Shown: piece after piece, positions 20,486 to 33,057 of the stretch
Numbering within the stretch: position 1 is the stretch's first letter
Layout: every line of letters starts with the position of its first letter
Program-made: the position numbers and the translations under genes
The notes under the pieces: generated by a model
What the model was told of the DNA's origin: nothing
What the model saw: only the letters and a program-made list of their open reading frames with translations
Databases searched by the model: none
NCBI RefSeq assembly: GCF_000003605.2
Contig: NW_003119935.1
Coordinates: 89,737 to 122,793 of the forward strand
Source: Saccoglossus kowalevskii
Taxonomy: Eukaryota > Hemichordata > Enteropneusta > Harrimaniidae
Length of the DNA: 33,057 bases
Reading direction: 5' to 3'

Positions 20486-22515
20486 CTATGTGAGTGTTAT
20501 AGCCACTTTACATCGGTATGTAATTATATTGTTGCATTAAGGCAATATCCGTTTAATATCTTATTATTGGGTTAGATGAATCTATCTACATATACTTCGT
20601 ATTTTTCAGTGAAACATGTCTATATAAAAACATATTATGATTGTTATATGATTGATATAATTAGATTAAAATTATATCATTTTGATAATTGTTGAGAAAC
20701 AGGGTTCTAAGTCCAGCAAAGGTTCAAACTCATGCAAATACATACGATTGTCTACCCTCATTTACAAAATGATATCGATATTTATACCATTTTTAAATTA
20801 TCAAACTCCAAACGTTAATAAGAAGTAAAAAAATAATGTTAAAGGTATAGATGTATATTGCGTCACATGCTTATTAAAAAACCGTCATTTTATTTGAAAA
20901 TGTGAACAAAAATACAAAACTTCTCGCTGCCGTTATAAAGTGTAGTATTGTAGAGTGGCCTTAGGTAAACGCCATTTGGCGATTTGCATGCTGGGAGAAA
21001 TTCACCTACGTGACTTGATATGTCAGGATTTTGAACCAATGAGATTTGTATCGTTGTTTGTTTGCCAACAATTTATACATTTACGTCACTGTATATCCGT
21101 CAGTTCTTGCCAGATAACTTGCGTAAACAGGTCATTTTAAAACTTACTTAATATTGTTTTGATGGAAAAACATTGTTTGCATGACATGGTATGATATAAC
21201 GTTAAAATGTTAATAATAAATAACTACAATCGTTTGTCTCTCACGTAGTGGAAACTTTTCAGCCCATCACTTATATAGGTAATACGTGACGTACAAACGT
21301 TAAAAACGTCGAACGAGGGTAAAATTGTATGAGGTAGAATTTATAATCAATATAATTCATGACTAAAAGCAACAGAAAAAGTTAAAAAGTGAATTGAAAA
21401 CCATTCACAGTCGGTAATGCGTGGTTCTGTACTCCCATTCAGTAATGATATGAGCACCGGCGTCACAACACATAGTTACTTCATTCATGTTCGATTTCCA
21501 TGTACCAATCTAAAGCCCATCGAACGTTTTGACAAGTATTGTTTTTATACAAATAAGTTTCATTGTGGAAGCAAAATACGATATTTAAAAACGTTTTGTG
21601 TTTTAACTTCGCTATTAGCAACATATACGACAGAGACTCTGAGATACACAAGTACAAAGTTGTAGTTGTACGTCATGAGAATATTAATATTTTCATAAGC
21701 TGAATACTTTACAATTCTGAATAAAACGTTATTCCTGCGCAGTAATATCGTTTGTTTCCTTGACTACACTTTTTATTAAGATACATAGAGAAAACTACCC
21801 ATTGTCCATATTCTTTGGGAAAACATTCTTAGCCTTATATGTGAAAAACATAAACTAATTAAAGGTTGTAAAACGTTTAAAACTGGTATACTGACGAGGA
21901 TTATCGTCCTTTGATAGAGAAATAGCCATATTATAACCGCTCGTGGCATTTTGTAACCCTATTTATCCTACTCAACGTTTTCTTGTAAAGTAAACATTTT
22001 GCTCTCTGACATTTGACAAACTGCTCAGCAATACATACTCATAGTACAATCTCATACTAATAGTACAATCATCTATCAAAGATTTACAATATATTTAAAA
22101 GGATCTAGATGAAATCTGATAAAGTACGTAGAATAACATGTTTTGTTACCAACTATGTCGGTAATACCCCCCCGTCATTTGAAACATGGCATCTGTGTTA
22201 CTTGGTTACCCATGCTGCAACGTGGTTCGCTTTTACAGCTAAGATCATTTCCCATAGATAGGGGGAGCTGAAAAACAATTTGACTTTATGAGAGTTATAT
22301 CAGTTTTAGAAATCATTCTTTTTCATCACGTTGTATTCAACAAATAATATTTATCTTGTTCAAACACGGGAACGAAAGTATGAGTCAAATCGTGCTCAAT
22401 TCTTAATCAGTTCAGAACATACTAGTGGTTCATTCTCATCTAAAACAGAACAAGATACGGTGCAATCTTTTTGAAGTTGGCGCAAATCTTTCATTTTTTT
22501 TATATTTGATTTATA
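20486..22515. other. Intergenic stretch
   Basis: No supported gene. Frames of 61 and 82 codons at 20955-21140 and 21417-21665 have no domain, signal or splice support. Confidence 0.35.
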
Positions 22516-22519
22516 CTAC

Positions 22520-23182
22520 TGTCATGAATTTGTTTTTGCGTATATGTTGATCGACTTAATTAGCTGATTACGAGTGAATTACTGTGTCATGTCTGTCACC
22601 GTTTAGGCCTATTTGAAGTTTTGGACGGAACTTGGCTCAGTGATTTGGAACTAATTACGAGATAACCGTCGCTATTCTTACTACTATTTCTGACAGTTAG
22701 TATTCGTAGTTATTAACGTAGTGAACGATTAATCAAAAGATATGACGTATTCAGTACTTAGTTTGATTGGATTTATGATTGAAGGTTACGCCTTAGAGTC
22801 TTTTTACTGCTTTGTAATTGGTTAGAGTTTTGAAAATGAATAAAGAGAGTTTGAGTTGGCCTTGGCGAGTACTCCACGACAGAGGCAGTCTAAGTCCAGC
22901 CTAAGAGAGTCCAAGTCCAGACCTAGAGAGTCTTGGGCGAGTCTTGGGTCAGCCTTGCGATAGTCTTGGGGATTTTTCCCCAGGGCACTGTGTCATATAG
23001 AGTACTCGACTGATCGACTAAGATGAGAGTTGAAACGTATTTCGCTGTGTGTGTCTTATTTGACTGTAAAGTATAAGTGACTTTCCTGATCCCGTACCTC
23101 AAAGGGACGCGATATAGAAACGAGACGAGATTCACCCCTGACACGTGTGGAGAACCCCGTGGAGAAGAATTACCCCCTGATA
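22520..23182 (+). repeat. Left LTR (663 bp)
   Basis: Begins TGTCATGAATTTG and ends CCCCCTGATA. AATAAA at 22839-22844 can serve as the LTR polyadenylation signal. It holds about 125-150 bases (roughly 22929-23060) that the right LTR lacks. Confidence 0.88.
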
Positions 23183-23184
23183 CG

Positions 23185-23202
23185 TGGTGGAGAAGCCGGG
23201 CA
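23185..23202 (+). promoter_or_regulatory. Primer-binding-site candidate
   Basis: 18 bases starting TGG, placed two bases downstream of the left LTR as expected for priming by a tRNA 3' end. The matching tRNA cannot be named from memory. Confidence 0.55.
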
Positions 23203-24718
23203 GGTGTTTTACACATATTGACATTCTGTGAAGAAAAGTGGAATGGCGAAGATGTGTCTTTTATGCGAACCGAACTAACAGCTCGACCACAGAGACAAAA
23301 CCGCGCTTGACTACTAACACCGTTAACAGTATGGCACCGATGTACAACGCTGATGAAGACATGAAGATTTCAGAACCCCTTCGGAAGGACCAGTATCGAA
23401 TAGGACTGCATAATTAAGAATTGAACGACATTAAAGACAAGAAGATGATAAAGAACGACCCGGACTAACGCGGTGACCAGAGGAGACGCTTATAGACTTT
23501 GATTAAAACTTTAGCTATTTGCTTAGAGAACCGCTCGTTGGACACTGTAACTGACACTGTGTAACTCAAAACGTTGAACTTATTTCCAGAATCCTAACCC
23601 TATTGTTCAGTAATGTAATGTATTGCTTGCTTTTCCTATCGTTTTTACCGTTTTTTTTTTTTTGTGATATTGAATTGTATGTGTGTAAACGCCCAGATCT
23701 TTGTTTTGAAGTGATATTTAGTTACGTGCGAGGTCCTTTATAACGATTTAAGCGCGCCTCAGTGGACAAGTATTTGCAACACAGTGTTTTGAGTTTTGTG
23801 AAGTTTTATGGAGTTTTTATGAGTTTATGGGTAAGGATTATGATGGGGAAAGTAATGCCCCAAAGAGTTTTTCAGAGTTTTGAGATTTGTCGAGTACAGA
23901 GATATCGACGTTTTAAGAGTTGTTTTTGTTTACGTGTTGTTTTCCGGAATACTTCTGACGCTTTTTGAGTGGGGAACACCTTTGTAACGTTTTCTAATGT
24001 CTTTTTGGAATGAGAGTGTGGTGCGCTTATATACTTATTGTTTGATATCGAAAGCTTTTGTTCATGATTGACAGGTTTATATGTAACTTAGTAGTATCTA
24101 TCGTTTTAGCCTTTTCCGTCTTAATTGCCAGAGGAGTAATGTGTTATGAAAGCGACATTGTCTTTGCATTCCGTTTCCACACCGTATGACTTGTGTTTAG
24201 ATTAACGACTTATGAGTTCAGTTGAAGTTTATAAGCGTATATGACAGGAGTTTGATTAATAGCTTGTTTATCCATTGTTTATTTGTTACCGCCTTGCAAT
24301 GCTTTAACCAAGAGACGCATCCCTGGTAATCACGTGATCATGCTGTCGACGGCCGCGATTAGATGATCGCTTGGTTACACCGCCACGCCTTAGTTGTTGA
24401 CCTTTTGATATAGAATTTGTAACCTTAGTAACGGAGACAGTGCAGCGAAGGGTAACCTCAGCGGACCTGTTTGAGAAAAGTGAGTCGATTGGTAGCCTTT
24501 CCCTCGTTTTTTGATTTATAGCCGTTGATATTTGTGACTTTATAACCATTGTATTTAGACCTTATAATCAGTTTATTAATCAGTGTGTTTTACTCTTTTC
24601 GATTTATACCTTTTTCTTAGTATTGTATTTAACCCGTATGACGATGAGTAGAGGACGGTATCTTTGATTTGTGAACGTGTTATGCCGGGAGGCATGACTC
24701 AGTTTGGGTGAAGGGATG

Positions 24719-25226
24719 TGTCATGAATTTGTTTTTGCGTATCTGTTGATCGACTTAATTAGCTGATTACGAGTGAATTGCTGTGTTATGTCTGTCATCG
24801 TTTAGGCCTATTTGAAGTTTTGGACGGAACTTGGCTCAGTGATTTGCAACTAATTACGAGATAACCGTCGCTATTCTAACTACTATTTCTGACAGTTAGT
24901 ATTCGTAGTTATTAATGTAGTGAACGATTAATCAAAAGATATGACGTATTCAGTACTTAATGTGATTGGCTTTATGATTGAAGGTTACGCCTTGGAGTCT
25001 TTTTACTGCTTTGTAATTGATTAGAGTTTTGAAAATGAATAAAGAGAGTTTGTGTTGGTCTTGGCGAATACTCCACAAAAGACGCAGTCTAAGTCCAGTC
25101 CTAGAGAATGTAAAGTATAAGTGACTTTCCTGATCCCGTACCTCAAGGGGACGCGATATAGAGACGAGACGAGATTCCCCTCTGACACGTGTGGAGAACC
25201 CTGTGGAGCAGAATTACCCCCTGATA
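24719..25226 (+). repeat. Right LTR (508 bp, internal deletion)
   Basis: Same ends as the left LTR. Over the first ~380 bases I count about 18 substitutions against it, so the insertion is not recent. AATAAA at 25038-25043. The missing block starts just after CCTAGAGA and resumes at TGTAAAGTATAAGTG. Confidence 0.88.
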
Positions 25227-25230
25227 CTAC

Positions 25231-26960
25231 ATCATTGTAGCGATGGCCAACACGTGCCAACAATCCCACATTTCAGATCTTTATTGATACCGAAAAATAA
25301 TAATAAATGATATCAATCAGAACTAAAAAATATGCAACACATTTGGAACTTAAAATAAATGAGCAACTAGATTAACGATTATAGATGATGGCACTGATTA
25401 GTTCATTATGAAAGGAATACACAATTATTTTGAGTCACAGGTATCGCCAGTGAAAGTAGTGCTTTCAGTGTGTAAGCATCCTTTATTTTATGTTTTTGTC
25501 ATATTACCTCAAACCCTGCAAATAGAAGTGTGCATGGAATCATGGGAAGAAACAGTGTGCATTGCTGTGTGATAACTGTCATAAACGGTGATTGACAGGT
25601 CATACTTGTTTTCAACTCTGGAAGGACAGTTGGAATCTACCAGGTTTGCTGTTATTTGAATAGTTTACGACTCTGTTAGCCTCACTCAACTGGTTCGTAA
25701 CCAGTCGTGTGATTGGTTGTTGACATATTCTGAATAGGCCACGCCTCCAATTGTGCCGTGCCGTTGATTATTCGTAAATGGAGTAATTTTTTGTAGTTTT
25801 CTGGATTTATTCTGCAAATATCGGTAAAATATAGGTATGGCTTTGGCGAAATTTGAAAGAGCAACCAATATTCTTCAAGCTTTTTTTTTTAGATTTTATT
25901 TCTCATTCTGTTTGACTGTTTTTTCGAGTTTAAAAAATGTGAGCTAGCTGGAGCTTTTACCCCTTGTCTATTTCTTACACTAGATACCAGCCGATACCCC
26001 CCCCCCCCGCTCATAGGGACTGCGTACAGTTGATTATAGTTCCTGGGCTCCCTGTGGTCTACTAGCAGTGAAAGAAGCAGGCCTTACACTGTGACACAGT
26101 GTATGCAGAACGCTGTTGTCATGGTAACTGTAAATTTCTTTAAAATGAGAATAAGTTGAGTTGAAATTACAGGAAATATATTTACCAGCTACTGTCAATA
26201 CATTTTCACTTTCTATTTAAATTTGTGAAGGTTTGTATAATATTATGTGTATGCAGACACTGTATGTACCTACAAGCACATTTTACACTGACTCATTCAA
26301 CAGAAATTGACAAACGCAACAAGAAAGAATCTATTTACGTCGTTCATTCTCACGACAAAAAGATCGGTTACGCCAAACTGATAACCAAACAATTTAATTT
26401 CAATTTGTAGGAATCAAATAATAGAATATCCCTCTCGCGGAGTTATAAACTGTTCCAACCTGTCACTGTAAACACGTGCCCTATATATATATATATTTAC
26501 ACCAAATATCAGTAATACAAGCCTGCAATCTGCCGATCTTTAAAATTTGAATTATAGCTCAATTGCTTTTTATCAGTCATATTATAAAGAATACTACTAA
26601 TCGACATCAGGAAAACTGGAGATAGCATTATCTTCCTAATTACCGGCGATTACGTATGCTAAAGCCTTATACACATGCATCAGACCGCGTCTTAATGAGC
26701 AATCTTGCATATTCGTTTGTGATAGATATCCTGCTTTACTATCAAAACACCATACACTCCAATCGCATAGTAAAACTTACAGGGCAACGATCTTGTCCCC
26801 TATTTTGATATTTTCAATTTATTACTTCATAGTCCGAAAGAAAAACTGCGTTTTGAGCCTTGAATATGAAACTGTTATCGATATGCCACGTTTAATACAA
26901 AAACAATGTGCCGACAATGAACATGGACCTACGTTGGCCAGATGGTCATCGCAAGTTAAA
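25231..26960. other. Intergenic stretch
   Basis: No supported gene. A run of C (about 25996-26009), a short TA tract (about 26483-26498) and short chance frames only. Confidence 0.35.
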
Positions 26961-26964
26961 TCTC

Positions 26965-27011
26965 TGACGTCACATGTATATAAAGCAGAGTGTTTATGCT
27001 CAGTTTAATCA
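26965..27011 (+). promoter_or_regulatory. Candidate core promoter: CRE, TATA box, initiator-like bases
   Basis: A perfect CRE (TGACGTCA, 26965-26972) is followed four bases later by TATATAAA (26977-26984), with TCAGTTT (27000-27006) or ATCACCAG (27007-27014) as possible initiators. No coding exon that it would serve is recognised downstream, so this may be chance. Confidence 0.25.
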
Positions 27012-27014
27012 CCA

Positions 27015-30000
27015 GTTTCAGAAGGTGTATTTGGCACGAACCCCAACGCCATGTGTGCATGGTATGGCGACTCTATTCGTACGTGGTCAAAATTCTGTTA
27101 GTCTATTGGTTCGACTACACTAATTACCGTATATGTTTACAATCATGGCCGCACTTTCGCCACAAATTATGACAGCGAATCATAACTCACAAATATCGAC
27201 AGATATATCTCGAATGTGAAGTCAATAATGCATTTCATGTAGGCATTCAGTAAAGGAAACTGTCCACAAGCACTTTTAATATATATCGTGCAATTCTTTG
27301 GAGAAGTATTGTTTCGTGAAAATTTGTCAGAGGAAATATCACGAAACACCGAACGAACTTGAATATTCTATCGTGGAAGCAGAATTAGATATTCATTGTG
27401 TGGTCTTACATATTTGTTGTGTGAATTTTCTAAACATTTGCGCTGATTGATTGGTATTTTTCAGAGCTTTAGCACTAAATGGCGCAGTTTATTCTGCGAC
27501 AAAAATGTATACATTTGCGGTCTTTGCGGAACACAATGAAAACATTATGAGAATATTGCATGACTATTTAAGCCTCCGTATATCTTTAAATATATACTCG
27601 CTGCCCGTGCACTTGTGGCAGTGTTGGAAATACATGTTTTATTATTTAACTCCAGGGAAAATACATATCATTACATCTATAATCGCTCATGAAAAAGACT
27701 GGTAAAAAGAAGTTAGAAAGGTGTGGGTACATGGCGAAATCCGGCAAAATAAAAATTCTATAAACCTAATTACGGTTGTCAACGAAATCATCACCATTTT
27801 AAACTTTGAATGATACATATACAAATAAATGACCAACGTTCAGATCGCTATAGTTATATAGGATTGGACAACATTCGTAGCGCGCACAGTGATCACATAT
27901 CACGTGATTACAAACTATTTGACATTATTTTTTATCTATCTTGTACCATACGGCAATGTTATGCATCTCTGAATGTGTAAACCGGGATATACTTATGAGT
28001 AACATTAAAAGTACAATTTTAAACCCATTAAATAACTGACTATTAATTGGAATACCCTCAAATTGGGTGTATATACGAATAATTGTTATTTACCTAAATG
28101 TTATAGTACGTAGCATATTGCAGTTGGTGGTGAAACAACAAAGTAGACACCGTTTTTTTTTTCATCAGCTTTCTAGTAGTGTCTAATATTGTATTGTGCT
28201 ACATAAATGAAATTTTAACATTATCGTCTTTCATACTATCATCTATATTAAAATTGTATGACATGCTTATTTTGTATTTAGTCTAAATTAGAGAAAATGT
28301 AATTTCAGGAGGATTGAACACACACGGCATGTACTGATGTTATTTTTTACGGAAGTTATTTGAAATCTGTTTTCCGAGATACTATGTGGCGTATTGCTGT
28401 GAACAGGTTTGAATCTGTAACAAAGTGCGTACTAACATTTCTAGAAAAGTAACCGTTTCTGTGAAGCGGCCGTACAAGCTTATGATTATGTGAACGAAAA
28501 TGTATACCTACCTCTACAAGCGACGAGAAACGCACCGTCTACTCCACGAACCTATATCATCAAGCATTCGAACGCAGAATGATAGTGATATCAATAAACA
28601 AAACTTTTCTGCTTCCGACTCAGCGACGCGTCACGTGTTCATGACGCACAGCAGCCTCGATTTCACTGATTTCAATACATCTACAGCTAGACGTGAATAT
28701 CATATAGTAACCATGCTCGCGGTATTTTATCTAACTCTATGCTCTTCTAAATTGAATAATTTGCTAAAATTGATTTCAAATGTCACGCATTTTCGGGCAT
28801 AATTGTATATGATGGTAATTGGTCATTGGTCAGGGCGGTGATTTTTTCCTCCGTGCTGTAGCTTTAAAAACTTTTAGGTTTTATCCGGTGCGGGGGCGTA
28901 TCAAAGATACACATCGATGTTTAGCGTGTCAAATCGTAGAATAATCTAGTATGATGTTAGATTGTACAGACTGCTATTTGCATTGTCATTGCCTGAGAGG
29001 ATAAGTATACAATTTACTAATAGTGAGATTAATCTCTCTGGATAATTGGCAAGAAATGGTTCAATGCTCTTAATAATTAACTTGTAAGAGTTTATAATCC
29101 GACCCTTTTTAGACAAATTATTTCCACCTTAAATATTTACTATTTAAGTTTGACAGGCACGATGTAATTATCAAGCCTAGAGATATATTTCACCTATGAC
29201 TCACGAGTTAAGCAGGGCTAAATGCTAGGCATGAACATGTTGTTATCTCTAATAGTGGTTCATGTATTTTACTTGGTAAAACATTGAATTAAACTATTTA
29301 TATTTATTTGGTATTTCTTTTGAAAATCTCGACATCAATCGATAGACCTTCCATCTTTTATCAAGAACATTCTACTGTAACTGCTATTGAAGCCGCCCTT
29401 CGAAAAATGTTACATATTTAAGAAATAATTCGATAGCTCGAAGTAGTGGGTGGTTTGCCTGTAGCAAAAGTCTTTATGGTCTGGCGAAAAAAATATGATA
29501 ATCTTCATCAAGGACAGATCTTTCGTTCAGTTGTTATGGCAACAGTACTAACAACAAGACGTGTCTGACACAAGGCTAAATTATACAATATGAAGAGAAA
29601 GTAACGACACAATAGTTCTAGTTTGTGTGTTTAGTAGATCGGGTCGAGAAATTATAATTGAAGAATTATTTTCAAATCCCAAATGTGTGCCTACTTAAGC
29701 CATATGTGCACGCGTGTACTCCCATGTGGCATGCACGGCAAGAATCGAAGGATGGTCCCATGTTTGCATATAATGTAATAATTCATTGTGAGTAAGTGAC
29801 GACGTCATCAGTTTTGCTTTCACAACAAAAAGGTATCAAGCGAGTACAAGCATAAATTTAGTGGTAGGCTATCATAGCCGTAAGCAATTATTCAGCGGCC
29901 TTCGTCATTGTAATATTTGAATTTGTAATGAAAAGTCAGTAAAATATAGAACAATAGAACGACTAGAATAATGTAATAGTACACATGTATCACACGGTTA

Positions 30001-33000
30001 TCATGGGGGAATGACGTAAATGTGTGTCCATATCATTGGGTTTCAATGTACCCAGTTCCAAGTCAGAATTTGACTTCTTCCTTTACGCGTCTAAGCTGGC
30101 CTTCGTTGCCCTTAACAACATAAACCCCATATTTGAAATACTGTAATAACAATAACTATAATAAGAAGTAAGGACAAGACACAGTTCGGTTGTTTTTATA
30201 ATTTTCAGAGTATATTTCAGTGCGTATGTACATACGCCTCGTGGTGCATGTATGCAGTCCTAGAAATGTATTGCATTTTAACAGTTTAGGAAAGTCCTTT
30301 TTTATGCAACAGATTTAAACCAAATCCATCCACGAATACCTGAATATGTCTGGTTCATTCTGATTAACACTTATATAACAGGCATTGAATCAGTTGGGCG
30401 TTTCCTTCCTTTCTTTATTAGACGACACGTGATGTTTATGTCCTTACAAACTGAAGTTAGGCGCAGCATTTTATGAAATATTATGACACAAAATAATATA
30501 TATATGCCATATATATATGACATAAAGTCTGATGACAATGTACGTTGCTATGCAATTGTTTTACCTTAAAATAGATGCTATCTGGAATCATGATACAAAT
30601 GTACCTGCATGACCAATACAATGTTTAGTTTAAACTCCAGGCATGTCTGAAATATGCATTCGGAATGGCCTACTTTAATGAAAAATGTCCACCAACCGGC
30701 CGTTTTGAACCTGATAAAAAATAGAAGGAAAACCATGAAGATCCCATTGCATTCAATGTATGTACTAAGTTTAAACCACATCCATTCACATACCACAGAA
30801 TGCCAGTTTCGGGAAGGTGAACATTGCGATTTTGATGCATTCTGTCATTCGGCCATCTTGAATCGGATCATGACACGAAAGCACGTGCATATATGCATCG
30901 GCCGATATATGAACTTGATCGGTGTGGGCATTTCAGAATATGGATTGAAAACTGAATAATATTCAAAAGATAAAATAACGTACACCACAGTCGTATTGTA
31001 TTCAATGTATGTACCATTTTTTAGAGTAAAATGTTCTCTTTTAATGAAAGTATAATTATATATATCCTAGATACAATAACATTACATACAAGCTGAGAGA
31101 TGAAGCGGTATTGTTACACTGAACAATACATATGCGTCTTACATTTTGATTGTTCATCTGGGATCCCAGTCACGAGACAACTTAAAGTTCTTGAAATTGG
31201 ATAGGTTGGAAACTATAGCAACAAATATGCGATAAACGTTTGATAGCAATTGGTACGGACATAGTCACACAACCGACCTTTAAAGAAGGTGAATTAACTT
31301 TATTGTGAAGACAATTTTCTTTCACACGTTGTACACAGCCTTTCGTGCTGCAATTGGTGATGCAATTGACGCGTAAAGCTATAAACCAAATGACCTACGC
31401 CTACGCCTCCCACCTTTAAGTTTTTGAATATTGAACTAGCGTGTGCTATAGACATCTTTACTGCCTTTAATCTGACCTAGTACACGTTGCTTCCAATAAC
31501 ACCTATTTATCCATGTAAATGGTGCTAGCAAGCATGGATGGATGTAACTACACGTGTACAAATAATCAAGTTATTCAAGTTTCGCATAAATAGAGGCATC
31601 CGGCGATGAGCGTAATTGCGTGCGCCTTAATTTACTGATTTTATGACAGTGATATACGGATTATATTAAGAAATGGATGGTTCATCTTCCCAGCTGGGAT
31701 GGGTGAGTTGGGATTTTCTGTCATATATTTTGTTCATTTATTTTACAAATAACTGGAGAGTAAATACAAACATTGTTATTTCTTCAAATGTTTTCTCTGT
31801 TTTTTTTCTTCTAAATCCAGCCTAGCCGCCAAGCACAAATAATAGTAAATATGTATTTTATTGCATTGTGGCAATGAACACAATCACAATTCACGTGCGT
31901 GATAGCTAAACAACCAGGGAACTACAGGATTCCAAAACAAGTCTATAGACTGTTCCTGTAAGTAGCGATCTCATTCCTCGTTTTGATACTTAAAATCTTC
32001 AATACTTGTCATTTCCTGTGTATTATTATAATCTTAAAAGTTTATGAATTTCTGTTTTATCCTCCTAAATAAGTTCCCCAACACCTTTCTCGTTGTCTTC
32101 GAATGTTATGCCCTGATTACGGTTATGTCTGAGTGCCATCGCTGTCTCTACAATCTTTCTTCCTGTCAAATGTCGTTCCTATTATTGGCTACTAGCAACA
32201 TGAACAGAGTATACACATTCCCTATAATAAAAAGATTGCCAAACTAAGATATTCTTTTCAAAGTTTTTATCTCGCCAATATTTGAGTTTGACAGTTTTAT
32301 AGTTTTTGTCATCAGGACTGTTTCTCAACATGAATATTAACAATCTCTAACGTAACGTTCAACTTTCTGTAAAAAAATAATGTTTTGTTCAACACACCTA
32401 TATAGTGTCCAATTTGTATTTTACGTGTCCCTGCAGCACTCCAAAACATTCAATGTCACTTATAACTATTTCATCTTTTCCTCGTTATTTTCGGCATGCA
32501 TTATGCATGGTTTCGAAATGGCTGGCTTATAAAAATTCCCCAGTTGCTGAAAGATTTAATAGTATACTATTGTACAATTAATCTACTTATAAAAATGTGA
32601 ATGTGACAGAAATGTTTTGACAGTGACGTGGTTTGTGTACTTCTACCATGTGCGGTGTAATTCAAGTAGAAATCGGAACATTTGAGTTAAATTTAAAGTA
32701 TTGAATTAAATATCTAGATGTAGAAGCTCAAGGAAAACGAATGGTTTGAAAAATGAGAAGAATGTTGCACTCTCACGTCATAACAGAACATTATTGGTCT
32801 GTACTGACAGATTAACCTGTAAATGCGTACAGTTTTTAAATTACTAGTCATACAATTAGGTTATACCAAACAATATTATTGTAGTCTGTGCACTCAACTA
32901 TTCAATTTGCGATACTCACAGTACCTCAGAATCTTAATAGACTTAAAGGGCGCTGGTCGTTGCGCCGCTCATGTACGACATTTATATTAATAAACACTGA

Positions 33001-33057
33001 TTATTTCACAATCCAATGCGCTGTTCTAATGGAAATCGCGAGTACGAGTTTTGACCT
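27015..33057. other. Long stretch with no supported gene
   Basis: AT-rich DNA. The longest frames (27451-27705, 28500-28802, 30654-30959, about 84-101 codons) have no domain, convincing splice sites or conserved motif. Around 30660-30960 two similar segments (CGGCCGTTTTGAACCTGAT and CGGCCATCTTGAATCGGAT) lie about 150 bases apart, and TTCAATGTATGTAC occurs at about 30750 and 31000, suggesting an old repeat. At 31673 an ATG begins MDGSSSQLGW and meets GTGAGT at 31703, a possible but unsupported first exon. Confidence 0.35.

Larger units (their letters stand above)
22516..25230 (+). mobile_element. Non-autonomous LTR retrotransposon
   Basis: Two direct repeats (22520-23182 and 24719-25226) are flanked on the outside by the 4-bp duplication CTAC (22516-22519, 25227-25230). 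A PBS-like TGGTGGAGAAGCCGGGCA lies two bases after the left LTR, and a purine-rich GGGTGAAGGGA precedes the right LTR. The interior is about 1.5 kb and shows no gag or pol motif in any frame, so it needs proteins from a related element (LARD-like). PBS position gives + orientation. Frames at 23077-23310 and 23762-23968 show no known domain. Confidence 0.85.

Noticed and set aside
20715-20745. tRNA gene (B-box-like GGTTCAAACTC)
   Set aside because: No A box or cloverleaf around it.
23341-23385. Second hammerhead ribozyme (CTGATGA present)
   Set aside because: No stem II, no CGAAA at the right distance and no cleavage triplet.
28500-28802. 100-codon ORF as a gene
   Set aside because: About the length expected for the longest chance frames in this window; no splice sites, domain or signal peptide seen.

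Overview
This is eukaryotic, animal-type genomic DNA. It is AT-rich, has long non-coding stretches, GT-AG introns, microsatellites and minisatellites, and a mixed load of transposons: a Penelope-like retroelement with a hammerhead ribozyme, an LTR element, and TTAA-type and long-TIR DNA elements. These point to an invertebrate metazoan, probably marine, but the sequence does not fix the species. There is no sign of bacterial gene organisation.

Genes. Two spliced genes can be built with confidence, and they face each other. Gene 1 (+ strand, exons 880-1356, 1658-1930, 2683-2805) enters the window without its 5' end. Gene 2 (- strand, exons 19277-18873, 18198-17764, 17184-16924, 16521-16360) is complete and encodes a 420-residue protein with a signal peptide. 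All the introns are phase 0, and the last two exons of both genes match in pattern: a cysteine before a VI pair, a W-x-I strand, a phase-0 intron after a short G-E or G-K end, then CLP followed by V-x-x-G-Y-T-V. I infer that they are diverged paralogues of one family with a cysteine-free linker and a small two-cysteine C-terminal domain. I do not recognise the family; a distant likeness to DUF4430/transcobalamin C-terminal-type beta domains is only a guess.

Between the two genes (2.8-16.3 kb) lie repeats and transposon relics: two inverted copies of a ~157-bp TTAA MITE (2.34-2.50 and 4.14-4.30 kb), a 662-bp long-TIR element with an internal 162-bp tandem duplication and 8-bp flanking repeats (4.68-5.34 kb), a TA/GA microsatellite (6.1-6.2 kb), seven perfect copies of a 22-bp unit (6.80-6.95 kb), a 25-bp x3 repeat (8.39 kb), a ~32-bp satellite of about 23 units (10.04-10.77 kb), a decayed C2H2 zinc-finger fragment (11.5-11.76 kb, - strand), and a 5'-truncated, frameshifted Penelope-like element (12.0-13.55 kb, - strand) whose 3' part carries a near-canonical hammerhead ribozyme.

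Upstream of gene 2 (19.3-33 kb) the clearest feature is an LTR retrotransposon (22.52-25.23 kb) with CTAC target duplications, a PBS-like site and only about 1.5 kb of apparently non-coding interior. The rest, especially 25.2-33 kb, holds no gene I can support. Most open frames of 60-100 codons there look like chance.
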